Source: Symbiodinium microadriaticum (taxonomy: Eukaryota > Sar > Dinophyceae > Suessiales > Symbiodiniaceae). From it: a stretch of 64,000 nt of DNA. Below are positions 1 through 10,930 of this stretch, piece by piece (position 1 is the stretch's first letter; each line of letters begins with the position of its first letter). Position numbers and translations under genes: made by a program. Location of the stretch: assembly GCA_001939145.1 (NCBI GenBank), contig LSRX01000533.1, positions 310,905 to 374,904 on the forward strand. Direction: 5' to 3'. The notes beneath the pieces are model-generated. The model ran no database searches. It was not told where the DNA came from and saw only the letters and a program-made list of their open reading frames with translations.

Positions 1-259
1 GCTTCTTTACATGTCACAGGACAGTGCAAGTAGCACGGTGCCGAGTGACGCCGGCTAGCAGTGCCAAGCCGAACCTCCTCAACTCAAGTTATCCTTGCCC
101 TCCTCTTCCTTCATCCTTAGGTCAAGCCTCCCAACTCGATACTGCCGCAAGTAAGTACGGGAGTTTCTCGTTTCCAGGGCTTTGATGAGAGATAAGGGTG
201 GCCTGTGCGACTGAGCAACACAATCAAGGCAGAATCAATGCACGTGAGTCAAGACCTGC

Positions 260-748
260 CAAGTTGCGTGTGTCAAAGAAGTTCCAGCTGCACAAGTTCC
301 GCAAACGAAGCCAACCAAAGACCCATTGCTTTTCTCCTCAGCGCATCTTGAGAGTTCCAGTAGCACTTCCTGCTGTTCTGAGTCATGAACGCTCCAGGAT
401 CCTGAAAGCCGAAGTCCAGCCCCTCACCTTTCCAGCCCAGGCGCAAAAGCGCCCCAGAAGAAGTCCTCAGCTGCCAAGAAGACAAACTGGGAATCACAGC
501 TTGGCTTTTGGCCCGGCACATTGGCCACGCGCTGTCTCAGGGCGAGATTTTCTGGTGATGCCGCCTGTGGAGGTACGGATGACGTTGTGCCGGACAACCG
601 GCTCACGCTCCAGCGACAGAGGCTCCTTCCGCCGGTCCTTCCCTGCCTCGTCCGCTGGGTACGAAGCAGCCTCAAGGGAAGCGCAAGCTTCCAAGTCCTC
701 GCACGAGCTGAAGGACCGTCGAAGGAGAGAAAGAGAACCCAAGATTGA
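260..748 (-). CDS. Possible exon(s) of an unrecognised gene
   Basis: The minus strand is open from about 748 to 494 with a charged, non-repetitive composition (Ser/Arg/Glu-rich, for example SLEREPVVRHN). A second open stretch in another frame follows an AG at about 465 and continues to about 273. No domain is recognised. It lies downstream of the XPD stop and on the same strand as the other genes, so it could be the next gene of the block. Antisense frames are also open here, so a chance reading is quite possible. Confidence 0.2.
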
Positions 749-1137
749 AGGAGGATACAGGTTTTTATAAAGAGGTTTAGGTCCGTTAGGTCCGTTAGGC
801 CTCTTTCCGAACCCGGCGAAAGGCCAGCGCAGTTGGCCATCGCGGCAGCGGCCCGAGCTCGCGGTCCATTGCGGGTTGTTTTTGCGAGATGAGCCGTGGG
901 CCGAGTCCGCTGAGTTCTGCTTCCTTTCCGTAAGCCGAATTGAGGAGGCCTCTGGCTTCTCACGTTCCCTTCGAGATTCCTTGGATCTAGATCCTGATGT
1001 GCCGGTTGCTTCTCGGTGTGACCGGGGGCCGTTTCAAGTTAAGCCCACCTCCGCTTCTCTGCTGAACATGACGCAGCGACCAGTAAATGCCCCATGCAGC
1101 CGGGTGGGAATCCAAATCATGCCCAAGCTCTATACAA

Positions 1138-1228
1138 CATAACCCAGCACAGCACGGCACATGGCACGGCATGGTACAGCTCAGCACAACACAAACACAA
1201 ACACACACACACACACATCCATCCATCC
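1138..1228. repeat. CA-rich microsatellite
   Basis: An imperfect GCACGGCA/AGCACAACAC stretch passes into AAACACA and then pure CA, ending with three TCCA units. It is simple sequence without coding character. Confidence 0.85.
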
Positions 1229-2230
1229 GAACTGGTGAAGACGGTGAAGACCCTCGGGCTTCTTCCAGACTCAAGGCTGCTGCCATTGTTTTGATCGAGA
1301 AGGCTCAGGAAGCCAGGGTTGCAAGGCCACGCCTTTGGAGCGTGCAATCTGTACAGACACGCCTCAAAAATCCCCGAGTGCTGCCACACAGCAACTTCTC
1401 ATGGTTTTGGTGTGTACATGTGCGGCTGGCCTCAGGATTAGGACTTGAAACCGGCATGTGTGTTGCACACACGCCATGACATCCTGTTTTCTGCTGGTGC
1501 CAGAAGCTACAAACAAGCCAGAGTTAAAATAACACCGCACAGACAAGTTCAACCGGTCAACTCGGAACTCGTCCAAGTACCAGCAAGAAGCTGAAAACCG
1601 AGGTGCCTTCCTCACCCTCCCTTCCGGGGAATCTGCATGTTCGCTGCGAGCTTTGGCAGAAACAAATCACCAATTTCGTGTTGCAGCATATAACAGAGCC
1701 AGTGACGTGGTCGTCACTCTGAAATCCGAAGCCGAGATCGCTTCTCGGGCGGCTCGTCCTCCTTGGAAGCCGCGTTCCTCAGCTGGAGAGAGGCTGTCCG
1801 GCTTGCTTTGGAGGCTTCAGAAGGGCAAATAGACAACGTCTGTTGTGGCAACGCATCCTGCTGTCGAGCGGCTCACCAAGTGAATCCGATTTTTTGGCCT
1901 GCTGTGTAGCGTTTTGGTTCCGTGGTACTGCGGGACTTCACCACCAGACCGAAGACTGAAGACGTCAAGCTTCCCTCAACAATGCCGGTACCAGCTGCCT
2001 CTGTGCTTTGGAGGCTGCGCACCTCTTCCGCTTGCATCTCCTCCAGAGTATGATGTCAAATTCGCTGACACGAAGGGTGAAGGCTGGCTGTGCGAAGGTG
2101 CAGGGAATGAACTGTTGCGCATGAGCATGACGGTCCTTAAGAGCTTCGGGACTCAGGACAGATGCTCCAATGCCTCTCTTCTCTTCCTGAGTTCTTGAAA
2201 TGGAACACTAGATCGAAGATACTCAAACCG
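1229..2230. other. No recognisable gene (3' flank of XPD)
   Basis: I find no domain-bearing reading frame on either strand between the microsatellite and the XPD stop codon. Open frames are under 100 codons and unlike any family I know. The 3' UTR of XPD should lie here. Confidence 0.5.
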
Positions 2231-5200
2231 TCAAGCACCAGGCCGGGACACGTACGGCTGAGACATCTGTAGCAAGAAATTCTGCGCAGCCTCGACTGCC
2301 ACATCAATGGCCATGGCTACATGGCCCGGATCGAGGAAGTTCCGGATCCTGACATTGCGCAGGACACCACCGATCGAGAATCACAACTAAGCTATAAGCA
2401 CTGACAGGACGGACGACACTCCTCGAAACGGCTTGACCCAACACCACGCTCGGCTGATTTGCATCTTGCCAAGCATCCAGTCAGGGATCTTGGATCGCTT
2501 GTCCCGCCGAGCATATCTTTGATCAGCAAAGATCATGACTCCGTAGTCTCCTCAGACGGGCAGGACATTGGCAAAGCCCGAATACGAGTAGATGAGACAA
2601 GGGGCGTTTGGAACGGATGACACGTCCAAGGCATTGAGAGGCTTGCCTCATGGCATCGAAGTTGAGGAATTCTGACTCCTCCAAGGGCTCACATGACTCG
2701 TGATCCTGGCTTTCCAAACTTCTGCGGATTCTCCCCATCGCTTCACACGGCTGGCCCTCCTGACTCCTCCGGCTACGCACCTGAATAACAAGAGCTTCCA
2801 TCCTTGATGTCGTAGTGCTGTCGGAGAAATTCCAGCCTGCAGGCAATTCACCGTCATTTTTACTGGTACAGGAGGCTGTGGACATGAATTATGGCGAAAT
2901 CGTGCTGGTTGCCATGCAAGCCTCCTGCAGTATCCCAGGGATGTGTGCATGTACCATTTCCGCTATTGAGAATCTTCCCGAAGTTTCATGCGACACAGCT
3001 GCCTGGCCCGCAGTTCTCGCGACAGCGTGTATTGAAACGGCACCTGGGTCTGCAGGCTATCCAGGCTACAGATGGTCATATCCCGTCAAGCTTGTTGCCA
3101 CAGTCGGGCCAGGTACTTACAGTACAAGCCAGGAGGCTCCAAACAGAACGACGCATCGTCCGTAGTGCCGATCAAAGTCAATACCCTCCGCCACCTGATC
3201 AGGCCGACGATTCCAGAGATGTGAAGAAGCAAACGAGCCTCTGGAAGCGTGGCCTTCCCGCGCGCAACGCTGAGAAAGACAGCTCCTTGCCCAGAGTCAC
3301 AGGCCTTGCAGCAGTGCCGACATGCGGGCAATTCGAAAGTTTTGTCCACAACTCCGACGCACTTCCGCTGGCTGTCACAACATGGTGCAAGTCGGAAAAG
3401 TTGTTTACGGGCTGCTGAACCTGGGCTCATCAATGACCTGTCGCTGGACTCGTAGCCTCCTGACAACCAAGTCCTGTGCTTTCCTGAACCGCTACTTCTG
3501 ACAAGACTGTCCGTTCATATCGGCCGGAAAGCAACCCAGCATCTGCGACAGTCGGCGCCTGCCGATAGAGATTGAGAGCATACGTGGTGGCAACGACATC
3601 CTGAGTGCCACGGGACTGGCCGTTAACATCGGCATCACCAGAAGAAGGGACCAGTGCCTGGACAAGTGGACCGTAGCTTAAGAATCCCAAAGTCACCAAG
3701 ATGAGTCCGGGGTCGACAGTCTCAATGAAAACCAGCTTGTGCTTCAACACCCGTGAGATCACGCCTCCACGGCCAGGACATGAGAAACTCCCCGTGGGCT
3801 TCCGGCTTAAGGGAACTGTTGACACCCCCTCAACAGCAAAAGGCAGCGGCGGACTAATTTGAAGGCTTCTCACACAATGGATCAAGGCATTTAGGGCCGT
3901 GCAAGGGGATTCGACACTGTCACGGCACGTCTGCGCTGCCCGAATCGCACATACTGAGCTTTCGGAGGGCCCTTCGAGTGAGCCTTCTTTGCTAGACTGC
4001 TAGACTTTTTTGTCTAGAGATAGTTAGGATTGCCGGTCACATCTTTAAAGCCCATTTTCTACGAAGCTACTCAGACTTCACTCTGCCTACAGTAGCTGGG
4101 CGAAGGTCCAAAGTGCGAAACCAAACTAAACCCGCTCATCCCGCTTCATTAGTCCCAAGCAGGGACACTCCCGAATGAGGGCTTGGCGAAATGAACCCTA
4201 GAGCGGGGATAAATGGTGCCAAAATCTTCAAAACTCGAAACCGCGGCACTGCGCGTGCCTGTTTCATACCACTTCTCCAGAACTTGCTCCAGGTAGCGGT
4301 AAGACGTGAAGAAACACACCTCAGAACAGCTTTGGTTGCCAGAGCTTGATGCACAAAAACCGGGTCGCATATCTTGGCATTCTACTATCCTCCTGGCACC
4401 GGGCATCATCCCAATCGGTCACGAGTCACGAACTGGGCAAAACTGGCGCAAGTCTTGCCAAGATGCTACTCCATCGGGGACCGTCTTGACCAGCTCCTCT
4501 AGCAGGCTACCATAGGCCATCACGACACTGGGATCCTGCACAACGGAAGGGCATGAAACTGTTCTGTGGCTTCTGCGCAATCGACTCGACCTTCTTAGCA
4601 GGTATCCTTATGCGAGATCAAGGCCCTGAACTGCTTTGGCATTCAGTCCTCTCGCATGCTGAATCGAGAGGAGATCGGCACCTCCATAGCGACTTCTATT
4701 CCGGGTTAACGAATTCCATTGCTTGGGCTCCCCTCTGTGTTCACCTTGCACTGAAAAAAGTTGGGTAGCCGCTGTGCCTGGTCCACACCGTGTGTCACAA
4801 TCAGTGGGCACAGGCATTTCCTTTCCATGGTGATGGAAAAAGATTCAGTCGCCACCACGTTCGACATGCCGAGAATCCTGAGCAGCCGGGTGAGACGCGA
4901 GGGGCACTTGCGACATCCACAGCTCTCAGCCAGTAGTCTTCTGCATTCCTTTCGGTGCCCGGTACAAGGTGACCAAGAGGTGTCCGGCATGCAGGACTTG
5001 GATAAGCACAGACACAAAGTGCGAGACGACAAATGCAAATCTAGCCGCTTTGGGTACATCTCCAGGGGAGAGATCGTACCGGACGTCAGCACCACCGACT
5101 GGTATCGCTTCAGGACGGGCCGGATAGCGATTGAAGCATCCAGGCAGCGAAGGATCAACGTAGGGTCGTAAATGCCTGGCCCATCGAATTGTGCAGAAAT

Positions 5201-7264
5201 ACATGGCTCTACATAGTTGACCCTCTTCAAAGCCAGCAAAGGACATCAGAAGAACTGCTACTCGGCTGGAGGAAAGCTCTCTTTCGCCATGCTTTGACTC
5301 GTCGCGAAGGGCCTTGAGCTTCGGGATATGGGTCGACAATGATGCTGAAGCCCTGGGAATATGTCCCAAGCAGGGTGACGAAGTCAGCCACTTTTGTGAT
5401 AGGTGTGAACTCATCCAAGTTTGCCACTTGCAGCGTGTTGAGCCTCGGCATCGTGCCAACGAAGATACATCAAATTGCATGCTGATCATGGGAAAACACA
5501 TTTCAACGAACATAAACACATTCAATCCGCTCATACCACAAAACGGCAAAGCAGCAAAGATCTTAGGCGCTCGTGACAGAACTTCAAGGACTTGGAATCC
5601 ACCTCCTGGGCACATGTGTCGGGCTGCATTTCTTCGGACCCGCGCATTGAGAGCTTGCAAAATAATCGAGAAAGTGCTGCGGAACAAGAAAGCTGGCAAT
5701 TTGATCCAGAAAAGGCCACCTTCCTCCTGGCGAATGCCAAGCCAAATTATGTACTAGCTCAACTCGCTTATAACTTCGCTGTCTCAAAGTGCCACAGTGA
5801 GTCGGCATCTTCCTCCATCTTGTGCGTCACCTCATGATCAGAAAATGCCAGCAGCGCAGCACTGCCACGGTGCGTCTCAAAGTGCGCAAGCGAGCGGCAG
5901 AGAGCGGGCCCTCGCACTGAGCACGGTCCACGTGAAGATAGCGCCGGAAGAAATTCACCAAACCTTAAAAACGAAGCCACCCACCGTCACTCTCATGTTG
6001 ACCTGTGGTTCCCCACTGTCCCAAAGCAAAATGCTGCGTGACGCGTCTTGCATAATAAATAATGGGCTTATTTGTTCTTGATTCATGAGCGTCACGTCGC
6101 AACAGTGCGATGAAGTGCTCCGCACGGCGGATATTCCTTGGTCTCGGAAGGTGCTAAGTTGCGTTGCCTGTAGACCAGAGGCTTCTCTGTAATCGAAGCC
6201 TGAACTGGGATCAGCTCAGTTGTGCCAAGCTTCCCTGGGATGGCTTCGCTAACCAAATCTTCAGGAAGGACTGGGCTCTGCAACTGGTCGGCCATCGCTT
6301 CGTCGATCCTCCGAAATGCCGAGAAATTCTTGCAACATCTGCAACTGTTTCGTTGCCTTAAACCCTTTTGAACTCGGCTGTCTGACAGCAGGCCAGTCAC
6401 GACAGACTGATCAATCGAGCGACTGGCCAGCTTGTCTCAATCCCTGCACCAAGCGCTTGTACTCCTGCCAGGGGCCAGGGGCGACAAAAGCTGAGAGCCC
6501 ACACACATCTCGAAGCCGCCTGCCTCCTGAAGACGAGAAGCATCCTCGCGCTTGACACGGTCGACCTCGTTGCCGAGCCTGCTTTTTACAGCCGTGCAAT
6601 GAGAAGCGGATGGCACGGGCCCGACTCCGGGACCCTCTCGGCAAGTCCGAACCAAAGCTGCTTGATTACTGAAGCAACGAGGCGCGATTAATGGGCCGAA
6701 TGCCCGTGCAAGCAAGAATGCCAGTTCAAGTCACATGCCATGCACCTCTGACCGCGCGCAATGTTATGCCATGCTGAGGGGGTCTTCGCGTTTGCTGAAC
6801 ATCTGCATGTCCGCTCCATGACATGTGAACGTTGCTTAGCAGCAGCTTCTCCTCCATCCTCCACTTCCTACTGAAAATTGGAAAGAGTGAGGTCTCTCAG
6901 ACCCGCCCTAAACTGAGAGGGGTAAAGTCATGAACATGCAATACTTCGCCACTGGCAGCCATTGAGGCACACAAGCGAGCTACACCACAGCACACAGCTA
7001 TGAATGTGATTCGCTGCTCGGCAGCAACAGCTCGCCGTGCCTCGTAAGGTTGCCGAAGGATTGATCCAGCCTTTGTGGCCAACAAACGATGCATCTCGCG
7101 CTGATGATCGCAATACTGAGGCTCTTCGCTGGGAGTCGCTGCCCATTCGGAAGCCCAAATCACAACACCATAGGCAAACTTGACCCCAAAAGATGCGGCC
7201 CGCGCCTCTGCCGATTCAACTTGACGCTGAGCGATTCAATGCAAACATCGTCAATGTTGTGGGC
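2231..7264 (-). CDS. ERCC2: TFIIH DNA helicase XPD/ERCC2, 3' exons (DEAH box to stop)
   Basis: XPD is the 5'-3' Fe-S DNA helicase of TFIIH, acting in nucleotide excision repair and transcription initiation in the nucleus. The second half is readable as short exons on the minus strand: 7264-7206 (AHNIDDVCIESLSVKLNRQ), 6578-6524, 6464-~6428, 6308-6226 (SPVLPEDLVSEAIPGKL), 5963-~5900, 5602-5556, 5443-5320 (TYSQGFSIIVDPY), 5175-5049 (DASIAIRP, LTSGTISPLEMYPK), 4877-4778 (ERKCLCPLIV), 4535-4467, 4319-~4258 (FFTSYRYLEQVLEKWYETG), 3764-~3690, 3304-3254 (LSVARGK), 3194-3138 (EGIDFDRHYGR), 3043-3003, 2678-2606 (FDAMRQASQCLGRVIR, helicase motif VI), 2550-2466 (FADQRYARRDKR) and 2348-2231, ending in a TGA. 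Order and spacing follow human XPD. Many donors are GC, and that at 2465 appears to be GA. Exons between 7206-6578, 5900-5602, 4778-4535 and 3003-2678 are incomplete. Identification is secure; exact edges are inferred. Confidence 0.93.
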
Positions 7265-7486
7265 CTCCGAGCAGGGAGTAAAACTCGTCTGTCATGACCA
7301 ACACACCCCACGTTTCTCATAGGTCTGCTTTCAACTCTTGGCTTGAAACTACAGTCGTTGCTTTTTTCTGCACGATCGTCTGCGCAGCGATAGAGCCTAC
7401 ATAAACCAAGAATATACATCGAAAAACTTGCCCAACTGCATGCACTTCTTGAGGTGCTCAGCAGCCGCGCTCACGACATCTCACGA

Positions 7487-8755
7487 CTAAGGGCCGGAAA
7501 ACGTTACGAGCAAAGCCGCCTGCCTGTGGATCGCAAGTGGGGCACCAGGAGCGGCACTTCCAATAACGGACATGCCGAGACCCCCAAGTGCTGGTGTACC
7601 ACCAGCAGCCACCACGGATGCACCTTCTTTTGGGGCTATGCCTCTGCCACCTGCCAGTGCCAATGCCATTCTCGCTGGTCCTTGGCACTGGGATAACAAA
7701 CGCTGCCAGGTGGCACTGGCCGGGGCCACGCGAAAGCACTGGCACATGCGCAGAGCTCCAGTCGGCATCAAACCTTCTGCGACGGGATCACCGCCGGCGA
7801 GCATTGCCGCACCCGACTTGGAAACGCCAACCCAATTGAAGAGTGACCAAGCCGCTGCCAGGTTGCCTGTTGGGTTAGTTGGGGTGCTTGTGGGCCGCGA
7901 CAAGCCCAGGAGCATCTCTTTTGGCCCTCCGAGGTTGTTTTCTTCCATGACGCTTTTGAGAGCCTGCGCGGCCATGATTCCTACCCGTCGGGGAATTCCT
8001 GCAGTGCCTTTCTCGGTTTCAGTAACGTCTCGGTAATCCCCCTCCTGATCTGTGCCTATCTGCAGAAGAGCAGGAGGCTTTCCACGCTGCACATCTGCTT
8101 CGAATATTTCCAATTCTCCCCCTACCGGCACACAGCCGAGAAGATCAACCATGGCTGAGGCAGGGCCAGGCAGCAGAAGCCCTACAAATCCCGCCGGAAT
8201 GGCTTTGCCATTAACCCAGACGGCTGGCCCTCCGGGCTGTTCTGGTGGAGCTGCCATCATCCCTGACTTCACAGATGCTGGCCACTTCTTGTCGACGGTC
8301 CCAAGTGTTCGTGCCAAGCCGGGTGCCGAGATAGCAGGATCCCCCAGCAAGAAAACAGAGCCAGGTGAACTACCCAGTTTCTGCAGATCCGCGTCTAGGG
8401 TATCAGGCGTCAAAGAAAAACCTTCCGCAACAAGACCAGGTTGCACATCCATAACACCCAGTTGCAAAGTCGGGCCGCCCGATGTGCATGCCACCACTGG
8501 CACTGCCGCACCCAGGTTGGAGCCTATGTGCTGAAGAATGCCCGGCGCTCCTGTAGATAGCCTGCGTGGAATGAGAACAATGGCGAATCCAGGCCCTCTT
8601 GGCCCAACAGCTGCCAACACTTCATCTGCCGCCGCCTGTGCATCTGCCTGGGCAGACTCCGCAACACAAACCGCTTGCAGTCTTGTCTTTGAAAATCTCA
8701 AGCTTCGGACAGACCGGCTCACACTTCGAGGGCACGTCGACACCAAGCTGCACAT
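7487..8755 (-). CDS. FIST-domain protein (FIST_N/FIST_C)
   Basis: The protein resembles FIST sensory proteins, which in other organisms are thought to bind small ligands. The FIST_N-like core begins about 30 residues after the chosen ATG at 8755 with an AQAAADEVLAAVGPRGPGFA-type strand, then VLIPRRLSTGAPGILQHIGS and VVACTSGG. FIST_C features follow, with GGDPVAEGLMPTGALRMCQC near the end. The frame stays open 78 codons upstream to 8989, but only from a TTG and into the A-rich repeat array. A start at 8755 is therefore preferred, giving an N-terminus of about 30 residues of unknown role. The last ~80 residues are Gly/Ala-rich and unlike FIST_C, so a splice near CFR (GTGGCC donor) or a degenerate tail is possible. 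The gene has no intron over at least 1 kb, unlike XPD around it, which suggests a retrocopy. It lies inside the giant XPD intron. Confidence 0.72.
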   Translation of the reverse strand: MCSLVSTCPRSVSRSVRSLRFSKTRLQAVCVAESAQADAQAAADEVLAAVGPRGPGFAIVLIPRRLSTGAPGILQHIGSNLGAAVPVVACTSGGPTLQLGVMDVQPGLVAEGFSLTPDTLDADLQKLGSSPGSVFLLGDPAISAPGLARTLGTVDKKWPASVKSGMMAAPPEQPGGPAVWVNGKAIPAGFVGLLLPGPASAMVDLLGCVPVGGELEIFEADVQRGKPPALLQIGTDQEGDYRDVTETEKGTAGIPRRVGIMAAQALKSVMEENNLGGPKEMLLGLSRPTSTPTNPTGNLAAAWSLFNWVGVSKSGAAMLAGGDPVAEGLMPTGALRMCQCFRVAPASATWQRLLSQCQGPARMALALAGGRGIAPKEGASVVAAGGTPALGGLGMSVIGSAAPGAPLAIHRQAALLVTFSGP

Positions 8756-8982
8756 GGCTAGCGCGCCAGCAGCATTTTGTACCCAATGCGTTTGCGAGCT
8801 CTGCTTGCTAACATCAGGGCAAGCAAAGACCGGTAAACTCCGAGCCGTTGTTGTGCGGCCTTCTCGTGGCCATAGCTGCTTGGAAGGCAGTGGCCGGGTG
8901 CCTTTGACGATCATGCCCACACCGCAACTACGCACACCACCTGGTTTGATCACACATCCTGCAGTGCTTGGCAAAGGGTGAG

Positions 8983-9157
8983 GGATCAAAAAAAAATTAA
9001 ATCAGGATCAAAAAAAAATTAAACCACAAAGATCAAAAAAAAATTAAAAACAGGATCAAAAAAAAATTAACGCAGTACGAATGCAACAAAGCTTGGGAAA
9101 AATCTAGGGTTTATGGATCAAAAAAAATTAAATCAGGATCAAAAAAAAATTAAACGG
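8983..9157. repeat. Left array of A-rich ~22-mer (six units)
   Basis: Six copies of a unit GGATCAAAAAAAAATTAAA plus 2-8 variable bases are seen, the first four contiguous and two more after about 55 bp that include one TAGGGTTTA. The inverted counterpart is at 10246-10328. Confidence 0.9.
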
Positions 9158-9493
9158 GTATCAGTAATAGTCGTAGTAGTACTGTAGGTCCCGGGGGGCG
9201 CAGCCCCCCCGGCGGGGGGGTTGGGGGGAGCCCCCCCCAATTCTTCTTCGCTTAAAAGTTGCTGTATTTGTTCACTTTTCACCTCAAGCGATTTCGTGCG
9301 GCTTCTTTTCCTGCTTTTGGCGTGGTGTTGGTGTTCGTTCTTGTTTCCCAAATCTACGAACAAGACCCCCCCCCCCGCCGCCACGCAGCCCCCATGTGCA
9401 GTACGTGATTTCGACAACTCTGTTATTATTCCTAGTGTTGTTACTATCATTATGATTAATCTTATAAATAATTGTTTGTATTATTTGTATTAA

Positions 9494-9538
<45 letters not shown>

Positions 9539-10245
9539 CAGTAGTAGTAGTTGTTGTTGTAGCTACCCCGAATATTAAAGCATGTTTTGCTGCGACTGCA
9601 TGCGTGCCGGGCCAAAAAAAAGCGGGGGGTCCAGAGGGGCGCAGCCTCTTCTTCCTCGCCCTTTCCGAGCCTTCGAAACTGCGTCCTTGCCCTTCACACC
9701 CCTCGAAGCCTAAGCCCTGCATTTGCTACGACTGCGTGCGTGCCGGGCTTAAAACAAAAGCGGGGGGTCCAGGGGGGCGCAGCCCTCCGGCGGGGGGGCC
9801 CCAATTCTTCTTCGCTTAAAAGTTGCTGTATTTCACTTTTTACCTCAAACGATTTTGTGCGGCTTCTTTTTCTGTGTGCTTTTCGCAGACGAGATTGAGT
9901 CGTGTTTGATTTTGTTTGTTCCGCTTTTCAGTGTACAGAGCGCGTACGTCTGCCTTTTGTCCTTTTTGTCTGTCGGCATGAAGTTTCATTTGTGATTAGC
10001 TTGATGTCTTCGCTTTTAGCCTCCGTAAAGCGATTTCGTTTGGTTTGCTCATCTTTCCTTCCTTCCTTCCGTCCTTCCTTCTTTCCTTCCTTCCTTCCTT
10101 CCTTCCTGTCCTCCTCCCTTCCCTCCTTTCCTCCTTCCTAGCTTCCTTTCCTCCTTCCTAGCTTCCTTCCCTCCCTCCCTTCTTCCCTCCCTCCCTCCCT
10201 CCCTCCCTCCCTGCTTCCTTCCCCAGCTCCTCTTGCATTTTTATC
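9158..10245. mobile_element. Repeat-bounded 1.35-kb segment (candidate non-autonomous element)
   Basis: The segment between the inverted A-rich arrays has no coding potential I recognise. It contains two GC-hairpin blocks of GGGGGGCGCAGCC type, two pairs of direct repeats (9219-9315 with 9793-9873; 9580-9645 with 9719-9783), a (TAG)n run at 9493-9560 and a near-pure pyrimidine tract at 10053-10227. Inverted terminal arrays suggest a MITE-like or composite element, but no target-site duplication was identified. Confidence 0.45.
10053..10227 (+). repeat. Polypyrimidine CCTT/CCCT tract
   Basis: About 170 bases are almost exclusively C and T (CCTT then CCCT units), with a few isolated purines. 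Confidence 0.9.
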
Positions 10246-10328
10246 GTTTAATTTTTTTTTGATCCTGATTTAATTTTTTTTTGATCCTGATTTAATTTTT
10301 TTTTGATCCTGATTTAATTTTTCTTTAA
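10246..10328. repeat. Right array of the A-rich 22-mer, inverted
   Basis: Three full copies and one partial copy of TTTAATTTTTTTTTGATCC are present, the reverse complement of the units at 8983-9157. Confidence 0.9.
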
Positions 10329-10930
10329 CCCCTATCCCGGCTCTTAAACCATGTAATGGGAAAGACAGCAGCAGCAAAGCGACATGAACACGGTGCATTT
10401 ACGCTGAGTGGAAGAAGTCAGGCTTATCAGCTTCACTTGGGGAGCACAACCTTTTGAATCGCTCGGTGGTGCAGTCCGTGCCTTGCTTGGTCATCGTCGG
10501 AGTGCTCTGTCCAAAAAAACTGCATCTTCTGCCTATTGTCTCTGGATCAGCTTCGTTTGACAATGTGTCTGGGCAAACGATCCACAGGGCGGCATGTGCC
10601 AAACAACGGTCTGGAAGTTGGCAAGACGCCGTCGACAACCGGTCTGGGAGATCGGTGTTCAACACACTGCAGAGCCCAGAGCTTCTGCTTAGCCTCAGCA
10701 AGGCTCGAAGGTGGCCGTTCGAAGGTGTTGTGGTCATCCGAGTCGACTTGACCGCTTGGCATCATGTGCTGGTCAAGGCTTCAAGGGCTTTGTCCCAAGC
10801 TTCTCGTACAAGAGCATCTGACTCAGGCCAAGTTCGACCTCAGCCCCAAGCTTGGACAAGAACTTCGACATTATCCGTTTCTGATGCAAGCTACGGCCGG
10901 GGTAGGGACGATGGGGTGTTATTTAAGAGC

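Noticed and set aside
7572..8981. Long open frames on the plus strand opposite the FIST gene
   Set aside because: They are antisense shadows of the FIST reading frame.
8983..9157. A-rich units as poly(A) tails of retrocopies
   Set aside because: The A runs are embedded in a fixed GATC...TTAAA unit and occur inverted on the other side, so a tandem-repeat reading fits better.
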